This document shows positions 1 through 10,433 of a stretch of DNA of 64,000 nt, piece by piece. The stretch covers positions 1 through 64,000 of the forward strand of contig JAXGGA010005568.1 in NCBI GenBank assembly GCA_038373865.1. The letters are read 5' to 3'. The position numbers and the translations under genes were made by a program. Under the pieces are notes generated by a model that was not told where the DNA came from, ran no database searches, and saw nothing but the letters and a program-made list of their open reading frames with translations. Source of the DNA: Uloborus plumipes (Eukaryota > Arthropoda > Arachnida > Araneae > Uloboridae). Each line of letters opens with the position of its first letter. Position 1 is the stretch's first letter.

Positions 1-1
1 T

Positions 2-2080
2 GAGGTGAACTACCTTGGTCACATTATCTCTTCAGAGGGTGTACGAACAGATCCAGACAAGGTATCAGCAGTCAAGAATTGGAGCCGCCCCGAAAATGTC
101 CATCAGCTGCGAAGTTTCCTGGGGCTCTGCACGTACTACAGGAAGTTTGTGAAGGGTTTTTCCAACATTGCACGACCTTTGCATAAGCTGACGGAGAGTA
201 AACAAAAATTTGAATGATCCAAAGAATGCGAGGATGCATTTCTACAGCTGAAGGAGGCTTTAACATCAACGCCTATTCTCTCTTATCCTCAGCCTGGAAA
301 ATCCTTCATACTTGACACTGATGCGAGCCACGAGAGCGTTGGAGCTGTTTTATCTCAAGAAATAGACGGTAACGAACATGTCATCGCCTACTGGAGCAAA
401 TGCTTATCCAAGTCGGAGCGAAATTATTGTGTCACGAGAAAGGAATTGCTCGCCATAGTTAAAGCTGTAGAACATTTCCATCATTACCTCTACGGCCGTA
501 AATTCCTGCTCCGGACCGATCATGCCTCTTTAACTTGGCTTTTGAATTTCAAGAATCCAGAGGGCCAGGTAGCCAGGTGGATACAGCGGCTCCAGGAATA
601 TGACATCGAGATTAAGCACCGAAAAGGTTTGTCACACGGTAATGCTGACGCATTATCAAGAAGACCTTGTTCCGAGAACTGCCATTATTGCTCCCGAATT
701 GAGAAACAGTACGGGACGACAATCCCTACTGCCTGTCAAGTTACTGCTACTTCATCATCTTCAGATCCTGATCAATGGAGTGACGACCAAGTTAGAAAAG
801 ATCAGTTTGAAGACCCAGACCTAAAGCCTATCATAGAGTTAATGGAAAAAGACAGTCGGCGACCTAGCTGGCAAGACATTTCTATCTACAGTCCTGCAAC
901 GAAAAGATACTGGGCTCTATGGAAATCTCTCCAGTTGCGAAATGGCGTCCTGTATCGGAAATGGGAATCTGACGATGGCAAAGCATTTAAATGGCAGTTA
1001 CTCCTTCCCAGATCAAGAATTCCAGACGTTCTAAAGGAATTGCACAGTAGTCCGACTGGAGGACACTTTGGTATCTTGAAAACCCTCCACAAGGTTCGAG
1101 AGCGCTTCTTCTGGAGCAAGGCGAAGGATGACGTAGAGAAGTGGTGTCATTCTTGTGATGCCTGTGCTGCCCGTAAAGGACCGAAGAGAAGAAGCCGCGG
1201 GAAGCTACATCTTTACAACGTAGGAGCTCCTTTCGAACGAATTGGGATCGACATTCTTGGTCCTCTACCGAAAACTACTGATGGGAACAAATACATCCTC
1301 GTTTCCATTGACTATTTCACCAAATGGCCCGAAGCATATTCCATTCCGGATCAAGAAGCTACCACTGTAGCAGAGACTCTAGTCCAGCATTGGATCTCGA
1401 GATATGGGACACCTTTGCAGATCCACTCCGATCAGGGGAGAAACTTCATCTCTGCTGTGTTTAAGGGCCTATGTAAAATCCTCAAAATTGAGAAAACTCG
1501 AACGACACCACTACACCCACAATCGGACGGCATGGTGGAGAGATTTAACAGGACAATCCTTAATAATCTCTCGCTTATGGTCTCCAAAAATCAACAGGAT
1601 TGGGACAAGAAACTTCCTCTGTTCCTGCTGGCCTACCGCAGTGCTGTCCACGAGACCACTGGATATTCCCCATCACAAATGCTCTTCGGTCGAGAGCTTC
1701 CTCTACCTTGTGATCTCGTCTTCGGTCTCCCTCCAGATGCGCCTTCATCGCCTGAGGAATACGTCCAGGATCTACAGGCCCGGTTGGAAGACGTTCATCA
1801 CTTCGCACGGGAGCGAATCAACATCGCGACGGAGAAAATGAAGACCCGATACGACACAAGGTCCACTGGCCATGACTTTCAAGAAGGTGACAAGGTATGG
1901 CTATGGAATCCCATCCGACGTAAAGGTCTATCACCCAAATTGCAGACGCATTGGGATGGACCCTACACAGTCCTCCACCGGCTGAACGACGTCGTAGTGA
2001 GGATCCAGAAGTCATCACATTCAAAACCTAGGGTTGTACATTATGATCGGCTAGCCCCATACTATGGCCATAGTTCGTAA
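2..2080 (+). pseudogene. pol: Ty3/gypsy retrotransposon pol, 3' part (RT end, RNase H, integrase), one stop
   Basis: One reading frame runs from the window edge to TAA at 2078-2080, broken only by TGA at 215-217. Before the stop lies the end of reverse transcriptase, with the usual SFLGL and YYRKF run at about 110-150. RNase H follows, with acidic residues at 314-322 (DTD), 443 (E) and 518 (D). Integrase then has a zinc-binding HHCC (His at 1043 and 1064, Cys at 1154 and 1163) and a DDE triad at Asp 1250, Asp 1430 and Glu 1538. The C-terminus carries a GPY-type segment near 1960 and no chromodomain. Gag, protease and most of RT lie outside the window. The stop sits where this family usually has tryptophan, so a single G-to-A change is the likely lesion. 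The rest of the frame is intact, which suggests a fairly recent copy. Confidence 0.93.
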
Positions 2081-2312
2081 AATAAATCTAAAGCTACCAT
2101 GGTAACTTGCTTGTAAATTTTGTAAATAACTTTTGCCTTTAATTGTTTGTAATATTACTTTATTAATGTTATTATTTCTTTCATGTTCTCATTGGTATTG
2201 TTTATCATGTTTATGATTGGTCATCATGTAATGTGTGCACCTGTAAATTTTCCCTTGCTTCCTTTCTGGGGATTGTACTGCCCGGAACGTGCAGTCCTTG
2301 GGAAGGGGGCAA

Positions 2313-2932
2313 TGTTACAAATCTTGTAAATAGTTGTTGTTTTTCCTGCCTTGCATCATTTTCATTAGTTTTGGTTTTATCTGACGTCATGTTGCAAAAG
2401 TATCTGAAGATATCACTTTTATCACTTGTATACCGGCCCCGTAACACTTTGTAGTTTTTACACTTGCCCTAACTTTAATAAGCGTGAAGACATTTTCGCT
2501 CGGAGTGGTGTTTTTCTTTTTATTTCTAGCGTTTTCTTGAATGAATTGTTTAAAGTTATGAATGATTTGGAATATTCCAGATATTACTAGAAAGTTGTCG
2601 GGAATTCTTTCCGTGTATAAATAGCTGGCCTTGAACACAAGTCAGTCAGTTGTTTTCAGATTTGATTCTGGTGACTCGTTTTATTCGCTATTCGCTTGGG
2701 CGAATGTTTGTTTTGCTTTTGTAATTGCTTAATTACTGTTCACGTTAGATACGTGGTGCTGAATTACTGTTGAGAGTACAGTGTAGTGTTTGCTGCCTAA
2801 TTGCTGATGTTTAGCAATTGTTTTCTGCTCTTATTGTAAATAGTGTAAATACTTGTAAATAAATTTATAGTTACTTCCTCAAGATTGGAATGCTCATTTG
2901 AAGAAAGTTGAAGGTGCTACGGACTCGTTACA
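2313..2932 (+). repeat. 3' LTR of the Ty3/gypsy element
   Basis: The sequence begins TGTTACAA directly after a polypurine run (GGGAAGGGGGC, about 2300-2310), the expected plus-strand primer, and ends in CA at 2932 (CGTTACA). Within it are a TATA box, an arthropod-type initiator and AATAAA at 2858-2863, in the order expected for U3-R-U5. Length is 620 bp. The 5' LTR is outside the window, so the boundaries are inferred from the TG...CA ends and the polypurine tract, not from a second copy. Confidence 0.8.
2382..2646 (+). promoter_or_regulatory. LTR promoter: CRE-like site, TATA box and initiator
   Basis: A palindromic TGACGTCA lies at 2382-2389. TATAAATAG is at 2616-2624, and TCAGT, an arthropod initiator, is at 2642-2646. 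The TATA-to-initiator distance of about 28 bp fits a RNA polymerase II start at about 2644. This would mark the U3/R boundary. Confidence 0.65.
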
Positions 2933-2949
2933 ATATTTATTTTAATTTA

Positions 2950-3841
2950 CAGGGTGCGGCAGAGAAACTTGCTGATTTTAATTGGATGCTAATTAGCAAG
3001 GAGTGGTCAGAAAGGATCGGGAAGAGTCTCATTTTAAAGAGAAGGTCCTGAAGTTTTGTTATCTTATAGTTTAGTTGTCGCCATGCGTTGGACGAAGGAG
3101 CAACGAGCGTTCGCCGCCGAATCTTGCTTTTCAAATAATCTTCCGGTGGTCGCCACTCAACGTGCCTTCCGAACTCGATTCAAAATTCAGCCCGTTGTTC
3201 CCATTCCTGGCTGGGAATCGACTGTTTTGTGGGTGAAAATATTCAGGAAAATTGGGGGTGTGGCAAAAAGAGGCCCAGGAGATCAACGGATTCCCAGAAC
3301 CCTAGAAAACGTCGAAAAAGTGAGGGAGTCGTTTTTGCGCTCTCCCAGGCGTTCTGCGCGTAAACACACTGCTGCTTTGGGTATTTTTGATTAGACACTG
3401 AGACGAATTCTTCACAACGAACTCCAGTTTCATCTTGCTGTGGTTCACCAGTTGAGTGATAACGTCTCCTTGAAAGGTGACGTACCGTGACCGGCCCGCT
3501 CCCCCGATTTAAAACGCCGTGACTATTTTTATGAGGGTTTATCAAATCGATCGTTTACAACGACAAGCCCCGGACCCTGCAACGCCTGAAGAACAACATC
3601 CGGTTTGCTATCACCAATAGCCCAGTCGATATGCTCGAAAGAGTGCAACAAAGCTTCAAATCTAGGGTAGATGAGTGCATCATTAACAGGGGCTGCTATT
3701 CTTCCCGATGTATTTTTTAAATCTAACTAATATAAAAATTCAGAATGGGTACCATATCTTATAAAAAGTAGTAAACTGATACATGAAGTACTTTTCTCTT
3801 AGTTGACTTTTCAATTCTGCAAGTTTCTCCGCTGCACCCTG
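2950..3841 (+). mobile_element. Mariner-like element, internally deleted
   Basis: Terminal inverted repeats of about 26 bp begin CAGGGTGC at both ends (2950 and, inverted, 3841), with a few mismatches. Each end is flanked by TA (2948-2949, 3842-3843), the target duplication of the IS630-Tc1-mariner group. At 892 bp it is shorter than full-length relatives of about 1.2-1.4 kb because the middle of the transposase is missing. It landed 17 bp beyond the LTR end. Confidence 0.88.
3083..3720 (+). pseudogene. Transposase remnant with N-terminal helix-turn-helix (DUF4817-type)
   Basis: From ATG at 3083 (MRWTKEQRAF) about 104 codons are open to TAG at 3392-3394. The frame resembles the N-terminal DNA-binding region found in many arthropod mariner-like proteins, including the conserved SPRRSARKH segment. 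Beyond the stop, scattered matches to the C-terminal catalytic part occur at about 3490-3720 (a DYF-like stretch near 3520, then codons resembling the usual RLKNNIRFAI tail). Most of the DDE core is gone. The gene cannot make a working transposase; the element would need one supplied in trans. Confidence 0.75.
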
Positions 3842-3843
3842 TA

Positions 3844-4777
3844 CCAAGCGTATAACATTTCCGATTTACCTAAACATTATTTGGAGCTTGCATTTTTATT
3901 TACGATGTGTAATACAGTTTTTTAGTTTGTGCAGACAGAAAAAATTACCATTGTTTACAGAAGTAGCCATAGTGTATATAGATATGCACTTTATTGTTGA
4001 AAAATTCATGAACGAGTGTCACTAAAACACCATACCCGGCAGAAACCCGAGCAGGGCCGGGTACCCGGCTAGTTAAGCTATAAAAGACAACGACGCGAAA
4101 CGAAACCGCGCGAACTGGCGCTCTTTGATCAAAAATAAAGAATGAGAATATCTGAAACGCCTGGCGGATTGATACAATGTTCGATTTTGATTTTAAATTA
4201 AGTCACACAGCGAAAAAAGTGAGTGATTCAAAACGTATTAATATATTTTTAAATGTAAAACCGAGTAAAAAAGTAAAATTATGGTTGAAAAACTGTTTAT
4301 TAAAATTTTAGATTGCAAATATTTTGTGCAATAGCGCCACCTAGGGACAACGTCTCTAGTGAAAGAGTGACCAGGCCAAGGAAAAGAGTTCGTGTTTCAA
4401 TTACTAATTAAAACTTAATGAGACAAGTTCCGCTTGGGAACATTGGATTTTTCGATTGAGTACATCAATATTAATAGATTTCAAGCAAGTTCTCGTAGTC
4501 CCTAAGATTGGTAAACGAACCTGAACGATATTTGCACTTGGCCCACAGACTATGACGAGACGTTAGATTCCATGCAATCCAGGACTACTCAGTCATTTAA
4601 CCCTGTACATTTGTTTCTTTTACAATGTTTATCCTGATGCAGTGAAAGTAGCTTCACACCATGCATAGAATTTGACGTAATTTTTTTTTTCTCAAGTCAT
4701 GAATTCCACTCAGCTGGCATTGAAAAAAGAAAATTATCGTCTTCGATCACCACAAATTTAACGCTTAGAATGTATTT
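3844..4777. other. No gene; possible orphan Helitron 3' end near 4072
   Basis: No convincing coding frame. At about 4034-4072 a GC-rich hairpin (ACCCG...CGGGT) precedes CTAG followed by T, the layout of a Helitron 3' terminus, but no matching 5' end was found upstream. The rest is AT-rich and unremarkable. Confidence 0.35.
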
Positions 4778-5032
4778 CAGGGCCGTATTTAAGGGTGGGT
4801 TTTTAGGGTTCAAACCCTTTACGAAATTTTTCAAAACTATTACAAAAATGCTTTTTATAATTTCTCACCGAGAAAATTATTACTGCTATTTTATTTTAAC
4901 TTTTTTATTTACTTTGAAACTGCATTTGAAAAATGAAATTATCATTATTGAATAATTGTACAATTTAATTGCTTTTTCTGAAGTATTGATTTTTATTGTA
5001 GTTATTGCAAACATAATTTCTTTACAAGACTT

Positions 5033-5073
<41 letters not shown>

Positions 5074-5899
5074 GCCAAAATTCTTAAAGTTCGTAAGTAC
5101 CAAACTCTATTTTCACGCATCTTATAAGTGTTCGTAAGATAGAAATGTCAAAAGTACTCTTTCGAATGCTCGTATATGAGTAAACTCATCCAGCCAAATA
5201 TTTTTTTCTTAATTGAAAATATGAGTCTTTTTTTTTTTTTACATTTTTCATGTAAATACCCTTTTAACTCATTTATGCCCAAGTTTTTTTTAACAATTTT
5301 TTTCAATTTTTATCTGCTTAAGAATCTTACTTGGAATGGTTTACGTACATTTTAGGCTTGAAATAGTTCGCCGTTGCCATATTTATTAAGTTATTTAACG
5401 TCCTGTTTATGGGATATTTTGCAAATATGTGAGCAAAATAAGACCTTACTTGACTTTACTTTTTCAAAGTAACCTTACAGATGGCATCTATGATCAATTT
5501 TAAGCAAATCGTTTTAAAATAGTTTAATTTTATGAAAAATAAGTTCGCACAAAAAAAACTTACTTTCTGTGGCTACCCGTGCTGGATCGTTGCTTGACTG
5601 ATTTGTCTGAGAATAGCTGTTAATAAATAAACTCTGATGTCCAACTAGTGGCTCTGACTTGTTTTCTCAAGAAGAAGGACCATTTGACTTGTGAAAAACA
5701 GCTTTAGAGTAAAAGGATATACCCATTACAGGTTTTTATATGCAGTAACTAACAGGCGTCCCGTTTTTAGGCTACTGGTCATAAATGGGTTAATATCTAT
5801 TGTACCAAAAAACAACTGAATATAGAACATAAAATCAAATTTTATTGACTTTATAGATTTCACGAGAAATAGGTTTGGTAAAACCCTCCCCGAAATTAA
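4778..5899 (+). mobile_element. hAT-like nonautonomous element, copy A (right end lost), with nested MITE
   Basis: The left end CAGGGCCGTATTTAAGG and the following sequence match the complete copy at 23312-24422 along most of their length. Copy A lacks the right terminus: similarity stops near 5899 (CCTCCCCGAAATTAAG). It is interrupted by the piggyBac-like MITE at 5268-5789 and contains a poly-A tract of about 35 bases at 5037-5071. The short frames in it are not conserved between copies, so it looks noncoding. Confidence 0.75.
5268..5789. mobile_element. piggyBac-like MITE nested in hAT copy A
   Basis: The element is flanked by TTAA at 5264-5267 and 5790-5793, the piggyBac target. Inner ends are CTCATTTATG and CATAAATGGG, an inverted pair. 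The homologous position in the other hAT copy (about 24293-24305) has a single uninterrupted TTAA, i.e. an empty site. A second copy in opposite orientation lies at 23589-24127. Confidence 0.85.
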
Positions 5900-6422
5900 G
5901 GTAATTGTTTAAACTATCATCGTTGGTTCCTTTGCTAGGTTGTTGAGTCCAAAGTATCACTACTTGCAATAAAAGAAACTTGAACTTTATTTATAAAGCC
6001 ATTGAAATTATAGTACAGCAACCTGCTGAATAAAACAAACCAAAATTGTAGCGAACAAAAAACAACAGAACAGACTCGACCAGACTAGCACGCTGCCACG
6101 AAGAAAAACCTTTTAAGCTTCGTCGCAGCGCCACCTAACCTAATTTACATAAAATTCCCAACAATGCTTACGGCTTTGATTACGGTGTAATAGTCAAGCA
6201 AACTCGCCACACTCAATAACCCAGAAATGTTTTGTATTAGTCGAGTAACGGGAAAGAATAGTTGAGAATAGTTATGCCGCGACGTTTTCTTACTCTAAAG
6301 GATCTGAGTGTCAGAAAATAAATAACAACTTTTAATGTATGTTATTGAATTTGTTGCAGAAACTATAATAATAAAAGAATATTTTGCTTTTTCAAGAAAA
6401 GATATTTTGGAAAATCCGCCAA
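5900..6422. other. No feature recognised
   Basis: AT-rich sequence without a credible frame, tRNA-like box or terminal repeat that I could identify. Confidence 0.4.
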
Positions 6423-7103
6423 TACACTAAAAAATGAATGTTGTTTTTAAAGTATAATACAGTTAATTTTATAGCAATAAACTGTAAAAATTGCTAATTT
6501 TACAGCAATAAACTGTAAAATTGCTAACTTAGAAGAACTAAACTGTAAAATTGCTAATTACCGTGCGTTTTACAGTTTTATACTGGCGCCTCTGCTGCCA
6601 GTATTCATTTCATTTCACACTCCAGGGTCCCCCGTACCTACCACAGCTTCGTGGTTTAACCGTTATAGGGCCCTGAAGAGCGTTCTGTTCTTAATTTTGA
6701 ACCAGAACCTAGGGTCGAGCAAACCCTAGGCCCAGCACCCCCAGAGGTATCGTTTCATTTGGAGGACTTTGTGACCACGACATTTTTAGCGCCTCCCAGC
6801 CACCATTAATCAAGACGGTGGATCTTTGATCGGCAGGGATCGAACCCGGGTCCCTCCGGACACAAGTTTGATACCTTACCGATCGTGCCACCACGGCTCT
6901 TGCTGCCAGTATTATACTGTTACTTTTGTAGTATAATATAGCATAAGTTTTACGACAATAAACTGTAAAATTGCTAACTTTACAGTTATAAACTGTAAAA
7001 TTGCTAGTTTTACAGTTTATTACTGTGCATTTTACAGTTTTAAATTGGAACTTCGGCTGCCATTATTACACAGTAAAAACAACAGTTGATTTTTTTCAGT
7101 GTA
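6423..7103. mobile_element. Palindromic CACTG MITE, copy 1 (carries a SINE)
   Basis: It is flanked by TA (6421-6422, 7104-7105 region) with ends CACTAAAAAATGAA and TTTTTTTCAGTG. Inside, runs such as ACTGTAAAATTGCTAA and TTTACAGTTTATTACTG repeat in both orientations about every 30 bp, so the whole unit is nearly self-complementary. Short frames across it are by-products of this repeat. The family recurs at seven further places in the window. Confidence 0.85.
6606..6900 (-). mobile_element. tRNA-derived SINE family 1, copy 1
   Basis: On the minus strand the head has an A-box-like TGGCACGATCGG near 6880-6890 and a B box GGTTCGATCCC (6836-6846), the internal RNA polymerase III promoter of tRNA-derived SINEs. 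A 13-bp direct repeat TGCTGCCAGTATT flanks it (6593-6605 and 6901-6913), showing insertion into the CACTG MITE. The tail ends in a GAAATGAAATGA-like run. Related copies are at 13293-13563 and 56396-56695. Confidence 0.9.
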
Positions 7104-7883
7104 GGATCAGATTCTGGCATAGTGGATCAGCTGTATTTTTTTTTTGTAAAAAAGCAAGTGCTGGTGTTTGACTGATTGTATAAAACTTGATGCAACAGAA
7201 AGACTTCTGTTACATCAGTGTTATTTAAGTTGTTGGAGACAATGCAATTGTAAGTCAGTAGTTGACTCTTGAAGAGTCGCGACGCTCTATTTATTTAGTT
7301 CTATTTTTCTTCGTGGAAAAAATTCTTAATCTCGGTTCTTAAGTTCGGATTTTGTTTGAAAAAAAAAAAAAAAATAAAGAAATAAAAAAGAAGGAAAAAA
7401 ATAAGACGAAAAGAAAAGATAAATCGATACAAATTTTAAATTTTATTTTTAGGTGCAGAATCTTTTCGTTTACGTTTGAAATGAACAAAACTTGCAAGCA
7501 ATGGCAAGACTATTCAATTTTGCATTTAGTAGATGAATTTGAATTTAGTAATTAACCATTATTGTTTCAATTCAAAAGCAATTTTGAAAATAAAGAGGGA
7601 CTTTTTAGAGCGCGAGTATTACCTATACCTAGTGCAAATGGCGCTGTTACAGATGCACATTTAAGAAAATTTTTGTACATCTTTCATGAATCACATTTGG
7701 GACTCCTCACAAAATATGCATTTTGCCCATGCAGTTGCAAACCAAGTTAGTTTGATTAGATTTACCTGGCTTGAAATTGTTGGCTTTTTTTGTTGTGTTA
7801 CTCCACAGAAATAAAGTAATTTTTGGTGACTGAAATGCCGACACGACAATAAAATATTTCAAAGATAAAGTTATTCAACTCAC
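7104..7883. other. No gene; probable intron sequence of the minus-strand gene
   Basis: Low-complexity A-rich and T-rich sequence. If the exon at 7884-8611 is spliced as its donor indicates, this stretch is the start of the following intron. No downstream exon was recognised in it. Confidence 0.4.
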
Positions 7884-8611
7884 CTTTCATCTCCTTGGGG
7901 TGCCTTCATTAACTTGATGGCAAAGAGGAACTGTATGCAACAAACGAAAAGACAGCACAAATCCAAAGAGATTGTTAAAGTACTAAGAGCCACCGAAACT
8001 TGGTAAACTGTCATATATTCTTCGGACGTTACCACAATTTTTTTGGGTGGAGCTTTGCTTGCCGCAACCGATTTTGCAGCAGATTTATCCACTGAATTCG
8101 AATCTAATGTCTGCACAACACTCATCATAGGTCCAAGTTTCTGCAAGAAATTCAGCGCTAGGAAGGACATCAGAAGACTCAGAATACAAAGCAACGCGAG
8201 TGAAGTTAGCATCTGATAAATCCCGCTTCTACTTTCGTCTTCAGATTCTGTAACGTCCTTTAGGGTGACGTTAGGAGTTCTTCTGGAGGTTTCAAACACT
8301 GAACCTGGATGAATACTTGTTCTGGATATATCCAGAAGCGGTTTCGTTGTTGCATTGCTGTTTAAGGTAATGTTAGCCACGCCGCTCGATGAAGGGGGAC
8401 GTGTAGTGTTGGATCCTTGTCCATGAACAGGAGTTGAGCTGTGTTGTCCAATAACAGCAACAGGTGCTGTTAAGGCAGAGCTGCCATGTAAATGCTTCCC
8501 TGGTGGTGGTGAAAGGAGGCTGCTTATGTTTAGTCTTTGGTTTATGCCTCCATTGAGTTTGTGACTTGATGGCGTTGGTGATGTTGATGGTTCGACGCTA
8601 GCTGATGACAT
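7884..8611 (-). CDS. Coding exon of a two-pass membrane protein, host gene
   Basis: I do not recognise the family. The exon starts at ATG 8611 (MSSASVEPS) and ends at 7884 with AG|GTGAGT, a canonical splice donor, leaving two bases of a split codon. It encodes about 242 residues. Residues 1-125 are rich in Ser, Thr, Pro and Asn with five N-X-S/T sequons. A hydrophobic span lies at about 131-157 (MLTSLALLCILSLLMSFLAL) and a second at about 203-235, separated by a polar Lys/Ser-rich loop. The frame is open further upstream to about 8692, but a pyrimidine-rich stretch ending CCAG near 8665 may be a 3' splice site, making the upstream part intron or 5' leader. Composition and balanced residue use differ from the surrounding repeats, so this is very likely a real gene. 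Later exons are not visible. Confidence 0.75.
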
Positions 8612-9180
8612 GATGAAACATTTATTTACACACAGACCTGATGTGGCAGATTTGAGGAAACCAAAGTTTTTTCCTGGAACACAAATGCACAAGTTTTGTT
8701 CCTCAACCAGCTGTTAAACTCGAAAGTATCCATGCAAGACATTATTAAATATCTTTTATCACACATCTAATGACAGAATTCCCTCTGGTGAAAACTTATT
8801 GTTTCCAAAATAATTGCACACTGAGCTTTAATGCTGCAACTTTCTCCTGCTCAGGTTAAAAACCTGGATATAAACACATCAAAATCGCGGCTGATACTCC
8901 AGTTGGATAAAAAAACTCTGCAAAGGCAGATTAGATCACGTTTCATAAAAGTCACGACGTAAGTGAATCGCACGTTTGTCTTTATATGCGTTCCACCGAA
9001 AAGCGCCGATGCACGCACGTAACCTTTCGTCTTTTTCTAAGGCTTCCTTTTATAATTCGTCTCTGAAGCTTTACTAAGTTTGGGCAGTGTACTCTAAGGA
9101 TTCCTTGTATCAAGGCTTATCTCTCGGACAGCAGAGAGTGAACACATTGGCACTGGAGCGCAAATGGAGCTTCAGTGTTT
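8612..9180 (-). promoter_or_regulatory. Possible 5' leader and promoter of the membrane-protein gene
   Basis: On the minus strand, TATA-like boxes occur at about 8980-8990 (CATATAAAGAC) and 9043-9057 (TTATAAAAGGAAG). A candidate 3' splice site (TTTGTGTTCCAG) lies near 8665. The stretch is richer in CpG than its neighbours. These are weak motifs and the placement is inference. Confidence 0.25.
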
Positions 9181-9482
9181 ATGCCTGTAATTGGTTTGCT
9201 TCAAATATACAGAATGACTAGTAGGGATTCAGTAAAAAAAATACTGTATTTAGTTTTTGTAAATACTTTTGTAATGCACATTGATGACTAAGTGAGATGT
9301 GGTATTTGATAAGTGAAGACTTAGAGCGAAAATGAATACCTGTAGTTTTTCACGAAAGCGCACAGAATAATGTCTCCGAATATTAAATAGATAAGCAACA
9401 TTTCAGATAAAGTTCAACTTATTCCTCGGAATCCAGAAATCTGTCATTCTTTACACCTATAAAATAAAATCCCAAATTAATA

Positions 9483-9535
9483 CAATGAACAAAGAATAAT
9501 CAATGAACAAAGAATAATCAATGAACAAAGAATAA
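9483..9535. repeat. Short tandem repeat, 18-bp unit, about 3 copies
   Basis: CAATGAACAAAGAATAAT is repeated head to tail at 9483, 9501 and 9519, the last copy incomplete. Confidence 0.95.
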
Positions 9536-9740
9536 AAGAAAAAACACTTGTCAGAGACATTTCTAGAGTTCTTTTTTAAGGGGGAATAAAATTGACATTT
9601 CTTTATACTAGTGAAATTCATTTTGGAAGAGCAAACATATGAAAACAGTAAAGATCAATAAATGGTGATCGATTTCATGAAAAACTAACTTGCTAGGGAT
9701 GAAATGGAACATGGCACGAAAGAAGAGATATGGCACTACA

Positions 9741-10270
9741 GTGAACTCTCAGTTATGCGCCGGCCCAAGGAACCAACAGAAAAAGGCGCATAAGTCAGAG
9801 AGACGTATAAGTGAACAAGCCTATTTAGAGGACTAAAACGCAACATAGGTTCTAATGAGAGAATGAATAAGGGACATATTACTACGGTTTGGCATTTTCT
9901 GTAACGTAACTACAATGATGAAGAGAAAACAAAAATCGTAGCATACCTAATTACAAACTGTTCCCTTCAAAACGATCCATAACAGATAATTGTTTCTCTC
10001 CTAACTCTAGTTCATGCAGAAAAAATGTCTTCTGTGAGTAATAAAGGCGAATGATTAAAAAGGAAAGTGAAGGGAAATGCTTATTTTTTAAAGAATTTTT
10101 TTACATTTTACAGAAAATTCGGCGCATTAATGAATTATTTGTCTTTAGAACGACGCATAAACAAATGATACTATTATTATTTTGCTATGGAATGTGTTGG
10201 GATCATTCAAAATCGTCGTATAACTGAAAAAGGCGCATAAATGAGGCGGTGTATAAGTGAGAGTTCACTG
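9741..10270. mobile_element. pogo/Tigger-like MITE
   Basis: Ends begin CAGTGAACTCTCA on both strands and are flanked by TA (9739-9740, 10271-10272). The inverted repeats continue for about 25 bp with mismatches, then GGCGCATAA-type motifs recur inside (for example near 9783 and 10232). No coding frame. The end style resembles pogo/Tigger elements; a second, different one is at 27573-28042. Confidence 0.8.
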
Positions 10271-10433
10271 TATTTGATTTTTTTTCAATTAGAATGTTTG
10301 ACATTTACTTTAAAAAATAACAAACATTTGAAAGCTATATTTTGAAAAAATCGAATAACTTCTTTTCCCCCTTTTCAACGATACTTAGTACAGTCGCCGC
10401 CGCTGATAAGAATCACGTTTGTTCTAAACAGCT

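Noticed and set aside
1404..1841. 145-codon frame overlapping the integrase
   Set aside because: Out-of-frame shadow of pol.
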